A stretch of DNA of 64,000 nt, taken from NCBI RefSeq assembly GCF_000002875.2, contig NC_009397.2, forward strand, positions 554,032 to 618,031. Direction: 5' to 3'. The translations under genes were made by a program, and so were the position numbers. Of this stretch, positions 1 through 9,862 are shown piece by piece; positions within the stretch are counted from its first letter, which is position 1, and each line of letters opens with the position of its first letter. This DNA is from Leishmania infantum JPCM5. Its lineage: Eukaryota; Euglenozoa; Kinetoplastea; Trypanosomatida; Trypanosomatidae. Under the pieces are notes generated by a model. That model was not told the origin of the DNA. It made no database searches and saw nothing but the letters and a program-made list of their open reading frames with translations.

Positions 1-6
1 CCGAGA

Positions 7-870
7 CTAGCTGTCTTCGAAGTGGCGCCGCTGTCCCACCCGGATGCCGGTGATTAGCATTCGTTCCATGAGCACCTGATCAAGGTGAAAGCCTTCCCGC
101 GTTCCTTTTAGCCCGAAGTTGCCATTGACGGCCATGTAGCCACGACGGCGGACAACGCACCAGCAACTGGTTCATAGAGGACACGCCCACGCCTCCTTCC
201 CTGGAGCGTTCACACTGCGCGGCCGCCTGGTGTTAGCGCGTGCACCGCCTTGACCCACTTGCGGCTGCTCCCGTCAGTACACCCAGTCGCGCAAGCCCAC
301 CAACCCCGCAATGCAGCCGCTGCTTCACGTTCGCTTCGCTGGACGACAGCGCCATCACGCGGCAGCCCGCGGCGTGCGCCGGTAGCGCGGCCAGGCACTT
401 CACGCCACCGGCGCCCTCGACAAGGCCTTTCGCATTGCTGTTCACAGCAAGCCGTGCAGCCACGCCGGTGCCGGGAAGCGCCGGCAGCCGTCACCTCGCA
501 CGTCACGTAGCCAGGAAGGCGCACCGTGTCCGCCTCGCTGGTGAGCATGCACTCCGCCGCAACACCGTAGTGGCTGTTGCCGAGACATGACGGGAGACCA
601 GATCCCCTCGCCTTGGTCGCCCCTCGAGGGGGTTAGAGAAGAGGATGAGCGCGACGCGGCCGCCCACCAGGAAAGCGTGTGCTCTACGACCCCACAGCGC
701 TCACCTCGCCCGTGCCGTTGGGCAGCGGCACAGCCTTGTCCGGCGGGTCCGTGAACATTATTGAGCGGATGGCGACCGTCTTGGTGACGACGCCGGTTGT
801 ACGGATCGGCATATTTATCTCCCGTGCCAGCGTGGCGACACCGGCGCCGCCCTTGGGAGGGTGTCACTGC
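7..870 (-). pseudogene. Degenerate, frameshifted unidentified gene
   Basis: I do not recognise this gene. Reading the minus strand, protein-like stretches of good codon quality occur in three different frames in succession: a piece containing TGVVTKTVAIRSIMFT (about 820-700), pieces around 690-460, a piece with AVNSNAKGLVEGAGG (about 463-233), and a C-terminal piece with GNFGLKGTREGFHLDQV (about 120-60) that ends at a TAG at 7-9. No single frame spans the region. That fits a decayed gene, or a real gene spoiled by indel errors at a poor-quality contig end. It would be the next gene downstream of the LRR gene in the same leftward cluster. Function is not assignable from what is visible. Confidence 0.35.
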
Positions 871-1654
871 CGCACGAGCATGTTGGCTGGCGCATTATGT
901 GTGCTTGTATGATCACCAGGGTGTCTGACGGAGGCGGATTGCCATGAGCGAGTGCGGACAGTGGGGGAGGGGAAGGGCAGGCAGTGATTAGGAGACAAGA
1001 TGAGCCCTCTCCCTACACGTGGGGGAAGCCTGTTTTAGGGGGTGGGGTGGGGATGTGCGGGAGAAGCGCACGTGCGCTTCTCTGACACCTATACAAACAA
1101 ATGCGAACAGCCCCCCTTTTTTGCAGCGGCGGCGGGTGCGGGTGTGGCGACGTTTCCCAAAAACGACGACGGATACATATACACACACGGGTGCAGCATG
1201 CGTTCACGGGGGAGGAGGAAGGGAGGGAGGGGGGGGGGGCAGCGATGCTGTTTTCCTTTTCTTGCACCTTCTTGACGCAGTATCTTACCTTCCCCCTATA
1301 ATCGGGAAGCGCTCACGGCACTCCTGCCTCCTTCCCTCGCCGAGATGTGCCCTTCCCACGTGTGGGAGGAAGGAGGAGGGAGGGGGGAGGGGGACTCAAC
1401 TCGAGGGAGACTCCAGCGCACATTGGCTTGCAACGAAATCAGACAAAGTGGCTTACGGGAGGGAGAGGGAGATGTGCGCTGTACATCAAACGTGCGTGCG
1501 CGTGTGCTTGGAGAGAGGGAAGTGGTGGTGGTGAAGCCGCTGCCGGCGCTCGGAGCAGGCAGCGACACTTCAGCCACACTCGCCTCCGTCTACCACCTGC
1601 GCATCCGCAGCTGAAGGAGGGCAAAGAGCAAGACGCGTAGCCCACAGCAGAAAC
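871..1654. other. Intergenic spacer with G-rich tracts
   Basis: No convincing coding frame. It would hold the 3' untranslated region of the LRR gene and the 5' flank of the decayed gene to its left. The plus strand carries dense G runs near 1210-1240 and 1365-1395, broken by A, and T-rich or CA-rich patches elsewhere. On the transcribed (minus) strand these G tracts become C/T-rich pyrimidine tracts, as expected upstream of a trans-splice site. Confidence 0.5.
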
Positions 1655-3532
1655 TCAACGACGCGGAGGCGGCTTCGGCACACTCGGACCCTTCTTGGTC
1701 TTCCCTTTGGGCTCCTCCGGTGGTTGAATGGATGTGGAGGAGGCTTTCGACGAACAATTTCCATCAACGGCAGCGTTAGTATGCGCCACGGCTGCGATAG
1801 CGTTCGGCGTGGCAACTGCCGGCGGAGCTACAGGGGCACTTGCAGCGGCGTTGATGCCGGTTGGTGCACCTCTCCGGCTCCCATCACTGCTGCGATAGCG
1901 GTCGAGGTCCTTTGTGAACGACTCCTTCTCGAGCATAATCAGCGACTCCGTGTACGCTGACGTCTGCTCCTGCAGCCTCTGCTGTATTCGGCGCCGTCGG
2001 TCTTGCTGCAACGCCTGCACCGTCTGCAACACCCGCGACACGTCGTCCCAGTGCGCCACCACGTCGCGTTGCAGCCGTGCCTGACTCACCTCTTGCGTGA
2101 ACTGCAAGTTATGGTAGAGTTGGAGGGTGTCACCCCGCGTGCTGTAGAGAGCAGACACATCAGCCGTGCTGTCGGCTGGCTGCCTTGCCTTCTGCTCTGC
2201 CGGTGCTTCTTTCGCTGCATCTCTTGGGTGGAAGTGGCCACTACCGGTCCTGCTGCGGTTGGGGTGTAGGGGCGAGGCCGAAACTGTGTTGACCGCCTTC
2301 GGGCTTTCCGGTGCAGTGCCAGCGGCGCGCCGCAGGAACAGCTGATGCACCAGCCGTGCCTGCTCCTCTTCCAGCAAACGGGCCTTGTTCACGTGAGCAC
2401 TGCGGGGAGGTCGAGCAGAGAGCTCTGCCTCGCCGCTAGCGAGGGAGCCAGGCGGTGCGGGACTACTGCGAGTGTGGATATCGTGAACACGTGCATGAGA
2501 ACTGGCTGCACGTGCCGCTTCCACGGAGCCTTGCACACGCCTAACGGTGATGCCTGCGGCGCTGGCGGACCGCCTCTCTGCCACATCGTTCACACCGCTC
2601 TCAGTGCTACTGTCGCTGTGCTGCACCACCTCCTCACCGTCATCAACGTCCAGGTCGTCAAGCCGCTCGAGCAGTGGGCAAGCGGTGCAAATCTGCTGCA
2701 CGTACGCGCGGTGCCGCTCTCCACCATCGCCGTCACTCACTGCCCCGCCGCACCGACTCCAGCACGGGTTGTTGGAGAGGTTCAGACTTTTAAGGCTCGG
2801 GCAGGGGAGTTCGTCGCGCAGCAGTACGTCCACCGAAGAGCTCACGTTGTTGTGATTCACATCGAGGTACGAGAGGCACTCCAGCTGTTGCAGCGGGGCG
2901 AGTGAGGTAAGCTGATTGTGGTGCACCACCAACACCTGGAGCTGGGAGAGCAGCTCGACGCCTTCCAGGCCAGCCAGTGCGTTGTGCTGGAGATACACAT
3001 GTGTGGCGTTCAAGAAGCACTGCACAGGGGCAATAGAAGTAAGCTGCCTCGCTGGAAGCTCAACGCACCGGGTCTGCAGAGCGGCATCCGCAATACCTGC
3101 TACGCCGCCGACGAGGCTGTCTTTCTCCAGCACCTGTGTGACACCGTAGCGGGTGCCACTGTCGGTGGTAGCTGACCGAGGCGCAGGGAATAGCCTTGCG
3201 GAGATCCGCCTGATTGCCAGCCCTGTGGACACGAAGGTTGAAGAGTGCTGTCGGTCGAGGGATGCAGCACCACGTTGAGGCGGCACCCCCTCCACATCAC
3301 TGCTGTCGAGGCGCGCACCTGCAGGCACCCAGCTTGGCGTGAGAAGCGCTCCCCCGTTCCCAATAGCGGATGCCACATTGCTCGATGGAGCGGTGCCGGT
3401 ATCGCTGGGGTGGCCCTCGTGCGCCTGCTCCACGTCCGCTAAAAAGGCCGCCAGCGCCGCTTCATCGGGATCTTCGAGGCGGAGGGAAGCATAGTAGGCC
3501 AGTTCCTCCGCCGTGAGGTCGGGGACGGACAT
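1655..3532 (-). CDS. Leucine-rich repeat / coiled-coil protein (LRRC46-like?)
   Basis: A 625-residue protein with an ATG at 3530-3532 and TGA at 1655-1657. Residues ~165-300 form four to five leucine-rich repeats of the SDS22 type (YLQHNAL, VVHHNQL, YLDVNHNNV, LNLSNNP), closed by an LRR-cap-like stretch (LLERLDDLDVDD). The middle is Ser/Ala/Arg-rich and probably disordered. Residues ~485-530 are a strong Arg/Gln-rich coiled coil (LQALQQDRRRRIQQRLQEQ type). The tail is basic and proline-rich, ending KPPPRR. LRR plus coiled coil is a common layout of axonemal and ciliary adaptor proteins in flagellates, and the arrangement recalls LRRC46, but that link is inference. There is no signal peptide or membrane segment. 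It is the first intact gene of the leftward cluster. Confidence 0.8.
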   Translation of the reverse strand: MSVPDLTAEELAYYASLRLEDPDEAALAAFLADVEQAHEGHPSDTGTAPSSNVASAIGNGGALLTPSWVPAGARLDSSDVEGVPPQRGAASLDRQHSSTFVSTGLAIRRISARLFPAPRSATTDSGTRYGVTQVLEKDSLVGGVAGIADAALQTRCVELPARQLTSIAPVQCFLNATHVYLQHNALAGLEGVELLSQLQVLVVHHNQLTSLAPLQQLECLSYLDVNHNNVSSSVDVLLRDELPCPSLKSLNLSNNPCWSRCGGAVSDGDGGERHRAYVQQICTACPLLERLDDLDVDDGEEVVQHSDSSTESGVNDVAERRSASAAGITVRRVQGSVEAARAASSHARVHDIHTRSSPAPPGSLASGEAELSARPPRSAHVNKARLLEEEQARLVHQLFLRRAAGTAPESPKAVNTVSASPLHPNRSRTGSGHFHPRDAAKEAPAEQKARQPADSTADVSALYSTRGDTLQLYHNLQFTQEVSQARLQRDVVAHWDDVSRVLQTVQALQQDRRRRIQQRLQEQTSAYTESLIMLEKESFTKDLDRYRSSDGSRRGAPTGINAAASAPVAPPAVATPNAIAAVAHTNAAVDGNCSSKASSTSIQPPEEPKGKTKKGPSVPKPPPRR

Positions 3533-4027
3533 GGGCCTTAGACCGTTGTACGTAGAAGTGCGTGTTCGTGCACGTGTGTACGAGTCGGCGAGGTGGGTTT
3601 TGGTGGTGGCCGTGTAGCGTCAGCAGCGTCGTTGCCACCGTTACAGAAAGGGTGGGTGAGGTGGGGAGAAGCGGCACATGAACGAGGAGGAGATGATGAG
3701 CAGGATAGAAGCGGCATCATTGCTCCCTCGCGGCGACGGTGACAGAGATAGAGACGTTGGAGAAGGGAGAGGGGGGGGGGGTGCGCGGAAGGACGGAGAA
3801 GCAGTTTAAGGGTAGAGTCGCGAGTGATACGCACGCAAAAGGATCCCCCCACGTCCGATCTTTCCCTCGTTCTCGTTCTGTCATCGTGTACGCAGCCCCC
3901 CTCGACCCTCAACCCCCCTCGCCCCATCCTCGCCCGTGTGTGCACGGTCATTGCCATGGTTTCTTTCGTTGTGGCTTCGCCATTTCTTGCACGCCAAACC
4001 TGTGTGCACGCACACACACGCACACAC

Positions 4028-4069
<42 letters not shown>

Positions 4070-4137
4070 CACAGCACCGAGAGATAGAAATGCGCGTCTG
4101 CGCCATTGCAATGTAACGGTGTACGTGTGCAGGTGTG
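3533..4137. other. Intergenic spacer with CA microsatellite
   Basis: No gene seen. It contains the 3' flank of the long gene to the right and the 5' flank of the LRR gene. The plus strand has a G run near 3771-3780 that reads as a C-rich tract on the transcribed strand, and a long CA array at its right end. Confidence 0.5.
4011..4068. repeat. (CA)n microsatellite
   Basis: An almost pure run of CA dinucleotides, interrupted by two CG steps, directly downstream of the stop codon of the 1604-residue gene. On the transcribed minus strand it reads (TG)n within the 3' untranslated region. Such tracts are ordinary in Leishmania spacers and are good strain-typing markers. Confidence 0.9.
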
Positions 4138-7100
4138 TCACCGAAAGTGAAACGACCGTATCTCCTCATCGGTGCCGTAGTACCGATTGAAAGTCAGCCG
4201 CACGACCAGCGGCTTCAGATGCGTGGCGAGGGTGGACGGGTGGCTCTCCGCCGCGGCAAAGACCGCCGCAACGAGCGCCTCGACGGCATTGCGTGTGCTG
4301 ATATTGATGTGCGACACAGGCAGGCGCGAAGGGTCGAGCGCCACCTCGAGCGCCCGCTGCACCGCCGCGCGCACCACTTCGGCGGCAGGGGACTGCATGC
4401 CCCGCTCCCGCACGTTCAGCGCAACAGGCGGGCGAGCAGGGAAAGACACAATGCTCAGCTCTAGTAGAAGCGCATCCAACTGGTAGCACAGCTCCATGCA
4501 GGATAACAACTCCGGAGACGGGCTCATGGCCTTGGCGAGCAGGCGCTCCAAGTTATACACGACGCGCATCGCGACGTTTTGCGTGAAGGAGAGCAGCTGC
4601 TCCACAGCGAAGTTGAGGGTGTAGTAGGCAGTCCCCAGGCCTCGCGACACGTAGCGCAGGTGCTGCGTCGCAGTATGTCCTGGCAGGCCCATCGCTTGGG
4701 CCGCCTGCGCATCTTGGGTGTCGCGTTGTTGTAGGCGCTTCTTGTGCTCCCGCAGCGTGATTCGGGCGTAGTAGAGGGCGCACTTGTAGCCAAAGACGTA
4801 GCTCCACACGTCGGCGAACGCAATGCCATTTAAACCGGATGCAGCTGCAGCGGCCGGCGATGCCTTCCCTTCCCCTGCGTCGCCCTCCTCCAGGTAGAGG
4901 CGCTGGCGGCGCTGCCAGAAGTAGGTCTGGTAGCTGCGCTCCGTCCTGCTCGTCAAGGGTTGCACGTACACGCTCAAGTCCCGCGGCTGCAAGATGCGCT
5001 GGAAGGCGTCAGGGAGGGTGAGGTCCAACTGGAAAGATGCGAATACGTCGAGCATGTCCGCTGCGACGGGAGGGCTGCTGTGCCCTTCCTCCCCTCGCCC
5101 ACCCTGCTGCCCCGGTGTAGTGAGGGTGGCGGCTGTCATCGTGCTCGCCGCCGCCACCGCAGCAGCAGCAGCACCCACCCTCGCAGGGAGCACAGAGAGC
5201 CGTACCAGCTCACTGAAGCGCTTTCCACGCAGCGCATCGGCGAAGATAGCGGAAACAACAGGAGCGGCGGTGCCAAGGCGGCCGTACGCCGCCGCCCCGC
5301 CGTCCTCGGCGTGCCGCACCCACCATCGTGGCTCTCGGTGCAGTCGCTCCAGGAATCCGTGGACAAGCCTCTCCTGGTCGCGGCAGAGGGCGACGTCAAC
5401 GAGCAGCTTCAACGCCTGAATAAAAGAGCACGCGGTAGCGGTGGCGGTGCGGCTCACAAGCCCTCTGCCGGCAAGCTCATCGAGTGGTGCGAGGGATCCA
5501 GACGGTGGCCGCTCCGCCGGTGCCGTCGTGTCCGTTGATTGCCGCTGCTGCTGTGCCTCCTGCACGGGCGCATGCAGAGAACGCGACAAGAGACAGCCGC
5601 TGCCGCCGCCGCCAGCGTCTGCATGCAACGACAGCGTGAACAGGTCACGCAAGCGACGCTCCTGCAGCCGCTGAACCGCCACACCGATGGGGATGAGCAG
5701 CGCCGTCGTGATCCAGCGCGCACACGGGATGGTGACGTTGATCCACAGCTGATGGGAACGCCGCTTCCGCTGCGCCTGACCTCCCTGGCCAAACGCCTTG
5801 CTACCGGTATCTGCCGCATCTAGGTATTGCTCCTCCTCCCCAGCGAGGATGTTAGTGAAGCGCACGTCCGGGGTGGTGTCCGACTCAGTGATGGCAAGCG
5901 TCCAGAGCGATATGCCGCGCCGCCGCAGCACACTGCTGCCCTCATCGCCGCTGCCACCTCCGTCGTCGTCACCGTTGTTGCTGTCCGAAGCAGCCGCCGC
6001 ATTCCCGTCTTCGGACCACATGAGTGAGCGCGGCCTGCCGATCCCGTCGCCACCGCCAGATGCCTTGCGCTGCCCCAAGGAAGATGTGCGTAAAGACGGA
6101 GCCAGACAGCCCTGATCATCGGCGACGCTCGACACGCGACAGTCACCACGCCGTTGCTGCCACTGCTGCTGCCCTGCCAGGGCCTCCGCTAGCATGGAGG
6201 CAAAGCCGAGCGGAATTGTTGTGGGAAAGTACACGTAGTGCAATGCACCGGCGCTGTCACCAGCGTTACTGCTTCCCGTCGCATCCACCGTCGCCACGGC
6301 CGTGCTCGGTGCGGCAACCTGCACAACGCGGCAGCGGACGTCCTGGTTCTGTTGGGCGTACGCTACAACCGCGGCGACGGTGCCACTTCCAGCTTGATCA
6401 CCGGCGCCGGGTTCGTCGCCTTGACGGTCGCCGGCTTCGTACATGATGTAGTGCAGAATCTCCTTCATGCTCTTCGTGTGCCAAAGATGGCATGGTGCTG
6501 TTCCAGCTGAAGTTCTCGCGGCTGCGGCTGCCGTCGTCGCTGCGTGGCCCTTTACACCGACCGGTGCGGCTGAGGTGCGTCGTGGATGCATCGGGGTCCG
6601 CGAGAGAGCGATTTGCTTGTGGCGACGCGTGAAACTGGCGAGACTGCGCAACACAAACGCGCGGGCCGACGTGAGCGCAGCCCTCGCGGCGTGCTGCTCG
6701 GAGGCTTCCCCTCTGCGACGGCCGCTTCTACCGGCGCCGGCTTGTCGAGGACCCGGCATCCACACTGCACCGACTGAGTCACCGCTGCGCCCAGCGCCCG
6801 ATGACGACGGCACGCTTGTGCGCTGTGCCATGCCCTTCCCCCTCTCCCCCGCGGCGGCGGAGGCTGCAACGCCATCGCTGTTATAGTACCCGACGCAGTT
6901 CAGCAGCAGCGAGAGAATGTCTGTGGGAAAGCGGCTGCTAGCGTCACCGATGCGCACGTGGGAGAACGAAGAGCGAAACAGCCGCGGCAGCTGTCGGCGC
7001 CACACCGGCGGGTCAATGCCGCGGACAAAGCCAAAGATGGCTGCTGTGCAGAGCAGCACGTACGGCCACGCGGTGTAGAGCAGCGTCATGACGTAGAGGC

Positions 7101-8952
7101 GGTAGAGATCCATCGTCGAGGTGTCCTGGAATGCGCTGGCCTGAATGATGAGTGTGTCAAGGAGGCGAGCGGCCAATAACGCACACGACAACAACCGCGG
7201 CGGCGCCTCCTCTCCAGCGCCACTGGCTGCAGCCGCCCCCGTGGTCGCCGTTGGCCTCGATGCAGAACTTTGCCTGTCGAAGCTCGCAAGCCCTTCAAAG
7301 CAGCCGCTTTCCTCTACGAGCACGTGGCAACGCTGCAGTGGGACAATATTCTCGCGAACGGCCGCCACAAGGTCAGCCAAGGAGCACGACCCGGGCAGCA
7401 CTGTGGCCGCCACACCGGCAGATGACGCGATGTACGAACCAGCGCGGAAAGGGTACTGCCTCCCACCTCCCGCTTTGGGCGCCTCTTCCTCGTTCTCGTA
7501 AAGGGCGGCTCGCACGTTCTCCGCGAGAGGAGGGGGCGGTTGGTGTTCGCTAAGATGCGAGGCCGCTGCAGCACCCTCACACACGACTAGCAAGTACTCC
7601 TGCAGCTGCAGCACCCATCGACCAAAGTCGGCGCTTAGCTGCCGCAGCACCGAGCACAGCCGCTCTAGTGACCGCGCTGCTGTCGCCTCCAAGGCCACGG
7701 ACGCGTCCTGCACATCGCCGCACATCTCCGTGACATCGTGAGCGAAGGCGCCGTGCATTTCCGTGGGGCCACGCGAGGTGTGGTGGGCGAGGGCCGGCTC
7801 GCATTCACGCACATGAGCGTCGACAGCTGCCACGACATTCGCCACCTCCAGCAGCTGCTCCAGCGCCCCCAAGAACGTCAGTGGCCACGCCTTGGCAGCT
7901 GCCTCGGCCAGCACAGCGTCCCGCAGCCTCCACGGGCCACCAGAGGGGGCGAGAGAGAGGTCAGCATGCGCGCTGCTACGTGAGTCCCCCTTGTCCGAGT
8001 ACATCTCGCAACTCGCCGTGGGGTGCTGGCGCAGGGCACAAAGAACATCGAAGAGCACCGCCCGCTGGCGAGCGAGGCAGCCCACTTGCGCAGCGGCAAC
8101 GGCGCGAGGAGCAGTGGACGGAGACGTCGACGATGGACAAGCACCGGCCCCGCCTCGCGTCGTGATGGTTTTAGAGGAACGTTTCTTCCCTCGGGCAGCG
8201 GCGGTGCCTGCAGGCGGTGGGTGAAACGCAAACACAGAGCTAGCTCGCCCCGGAGGCACGGCACAGGAGTGGCCGACCGCAGAGGAGCACGAAGGGGGTG
8301 CGCAAAGGGAAGGAGCACAGGGCAGCGTCGTGTGTTGCAGACACTCCGCGAGTAAGTGGCCCGCCGACCCCCGCACGGCTGCACCGTTGCGCGAGAATGC
8401 CGCGGCGCTCCCGTGCGGCGGAGCAACAAACTCCGGCTTCCGGAAAGGCGGACGAGGACACGTGGACGGGCGAGACGGCGCGGCGTCGTGCGGTGGCAAA
8501 CCCTCGTCTTCCAACGTGGAGGGGATGGATATGAGCACATCCGCGAGCAATGGACTGCGTAGCGGTCGAGGACGCTGCAGCAACGGCCGTGTAACGTTGC
8601 CTCGCAGAGGGGTGGGGAGATCCGCAGCAACAGCAGCGACCGGCTTGACATTTCGCCGGCCACGCGAGTGGTGGTGCTGGAGTGCCGCGGCAGTGCTGCT
8701 TCTGTCGCCGAACGCAGCGTCGCGTGATGATGGCCCGACAGATCGGGTCGCCGGCTCCGACACGGACGGCGAGGACGAGCGGGACGAGGAGGAGGAGGCG
8801 GACGATGAAGAAGCCTGACAGACCTCGAAGTACTCATCCAGGCTGACATCCACCGCCGGTTCTGTTGCCCCTGTTACCGCGGCGGCGGCAGTGCTGCCCA
8901 TGGTGGCGCTATGCGACAGACGCAGCGTTGAGGACGACAACGATGACGTCAT
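4138..8952 (-). CDS. Large protein, possible GCP (Spc97/Spc98) family
   Basis: The frame stays open to 9249, but the first ATG that begins protein-like sequence is at 8950-8952 (MTSSLSSS), giving 1604 residues. The next ATG, 17 codons on, is an alternative. The first ~250 residues are Ser/Ala/Pro-rich and disordered. Helical, ordered blocks follow at ~590-670 (DTLIIQASAF through LPRLFRSSF) and ~1295-1604. The C-terminal block has a core (FQLDLTLPDAFQRIL), then helices with LLSFTQNVAMRVVYNLERLL, an order that resembles the GRIP2 half of gamma-tubulin complex proteins (LxLxWPLxxIL, then the M-HFVxxLxxY-type helix). Long poly-Gly/Ser/Ala loops separate the blocks. If the link holds, its size suggests a GCP5/6-like gamma-tubulin ring component at the basal body or spindle. 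The match is weak and by eye. No transmembrane segments are certain, though ~600-640 is hydrophobic. Confidence 0.75.
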   Translation of the reverse strand: MTSSLSSSTLRLSHSATMGSTAAAAVTGATEPAVDVSLDEYFEVCQASSSSASSSSSRSSSPSVSEPATRSVGPSSRDAAFGDRSSTAAALQHHHSRGRRNVKPVAAVAADLPTPLRGNVTRPLLQRPRPLRSPLLADVLISIPSTLEDEGLPPHDAAPSRPSTCPRPPFRKPEFVAPPHGSAAAFSRNGAAVRGSAGHLLAECLQHTTLPCAPSLCAPPSCSSAVGHSCAVPPGRASSVFAFHPPPAGTAAARGKKRSSKTITTRGGAGACPSSTSPSTAPRAVAAAQVGCLARQRAVLFDVLCALRQHPTASCEMYSDKGDSRSSAHADLSLAPSGGPWRLRDAVLAEAAAKAWPLTFLGALEQLLEVANVVAAVDAHVRECEPALAHHTSRGPTEMHGAFAHDVTEMCGDVQDASVALEATAARSLERLCSVLRQLSADFGRWVLQLQEYLLVVCEGAAAASHLSEHQPPPPLAENVRAALYENEEEAPKAGGGRQYPFRAGSYIASSAGVAATVLPGSCSLADLVAAVRENIVPLQRCHVLVEESGCFEGLASFDRQSSASRPTATTGAAAASGAGEEAPPRLLSCALLAARLLDTLIIQASAFQDTSTMDLYRLYVMTLLYTAWPYVLLCTAAIFGFVRGIDPPVWRRQLPRLFRSSFSHVRIGDASSRFPTDILSLLLNCVGYYNSDGVAASAAAGERGKGMAQRTSVPSSSGAGRSGDSVGAVWMPGPRQAGAGRSGRRRGEASEQHAARAALTSARAFVLRSLASFTRRHKQIALSRTPMHPRRTSAAPVGVKGHAATTAAAAARTSAGTAPCHLWHTKSMKEILHYIMYEAGDRQGDEPGAGDQAGSGTVAAVVAYAQQNQDVRCRVVQVAAPSTAVATVDATGSSNAGDSAGALHYVYFPTTIPLGFASMLAEALAGQQQWQQRRGDCRVSSVADDQGCLAPSLRTSSLGQRKASGGGDGIGRPRSLMWSEDGNAAAASDSNNGDDDGGGSGDEGSSVLRRRGISLWTLAITESDTTPDVRFTNILAGEEEQYLDAADTGSKAFGQGGQAQRKRRSHQLWINVTIPCARWITTALLIPIGVAVQRLQERRLRDLFTLSLHADAGGGGSGCLLSRSLHAPVQEAQQQRQSTDTTAPAERPPSGSLAPLDELAGRGLVSRTATATACSFIQALKLLVDVALCRDQERLVHGFLERLHREPRWWVRHAEDGGAAAYGRLGTAAPVVSAIFADALRGKRFSELVRLSVLPARVGAAAAAVAAASTMTAATLTTPGQQGGRGEEGHSSPPVAADMLDVFASFQLDLTLPDAFQRILQPRDLSVYVQPLTSRTERSYQTYFWQRRQRLYLEEGDAGEGKASPAAAAASGLNGIAFADVWSYVFGYKCALYYARITLREHKKRLQQRDTQDAQAAQAMGLPGHTATQHLRYVSRGLGTAYYTLNFAVEQLLSFTQNVAMRVVYNLERLLAKAMSPSPELLSCMELCYQLDALLLELSIVSFPARPPVALNVRERGMQSPAAEVVRAAVQRALEVALDPSRLPVSHINISTRNAVEALVAAVFAAAESHPSTLATHLKPLVVRLTFNRYYGTDEEIRSFHFR

Positions 8953-9862
8953 CCTCGCGTGTTTGTGTGCGTGGTACGTAATCGTCGACGAGCGTATGAT
9001 CGCTACTCTGTTTGTACTTTCTTCTCCTGCCCGCCCCTCCCTCCTGTGGGCGTCGCTCAGCGGATGCGTGAGGTGACGGCCCAGCGGTGCGATGCCACTG
9101 CACGGGTGACTGTATGGAGGAGCGACGCTTTTCTGTGTACAACTCCGCGTGCAAGGTGTGGGGGTGTGCTGGTGCCTACGCGTGCGCTCGAGTAGAAAGT
9201 GCGTATCCTTTTTCCTTTCCTTGACGTTATTCAGGGAAAGGTGCGTCAAGGTGCACCAGGAGTTGCATCAATGACTCTGTGCACTGCAGAGAGGCGGTTT
9301 CCTAACGCGAGGCTCCTTTGTGGGCGCCGGTGTTACTGATGGCAATGGAGGAGGGGGAGGAAGGGGAGAGCGTTGGAAAAGGCATGAGGGCCACCTTGCG
9401 AGAAGAGCGGTAGAATGCGCTCACCGATATGTGCGAGTACGTAGGCGCAGGAGCTCCGCGAGGGCGGGGACAGGCAGACACAGAAAGACACATTACACGT
9501 GGGGCAGGGATGTTCCCCCTCCCCCTACAACAGCACCACGTTGGATGCCACGCGGGGTGTAGTGTACACATAAACGTATGGGCATAGATGCTCCTTCTTC
9601 GTCTTTGGCTTGCTTCTCTACTTGGCTAGAGTAGTTGCAGAAGAGAATGCGAAGAGCGGGGGGAGGGAGTGTTGTCAGCAGCAGGCACCGTTTCGTCGAG
9701 GCGCAAACCCGCCTCCGCGCCCCTTTCACAGCACAAAGACACACACACACACATAGAGAGGGGGAGGGCAGGGAAGAAAGGGGGGGGCGCGCCATGCGCG
9801 CATGAGTACGCTCACACACAGAGAGAGAAATGTAGAAGACCGGCGCAGCCACGTACACCGCG
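8953..9862. other. Intergenic spacer
   Basis: No gene seen. It separates the 1604-residue gene from the left PEF gene. On the minus strand the frame of the downstream gene remains open from about 9249 to the ATG, but that stretch is His/Thr/Pro-rich and looks untranslated. A short CA run lies near 9739-9752 and a G run near 9780-9787. Confidence 0.5.

Noticed and set aside
8953..9249. N-terminal extension of the 1604-residue protein
   Set aside because: It starts at a TTG and is His/Thr/Pro-rich without codon bias; the ATG at 8952 is preferred.
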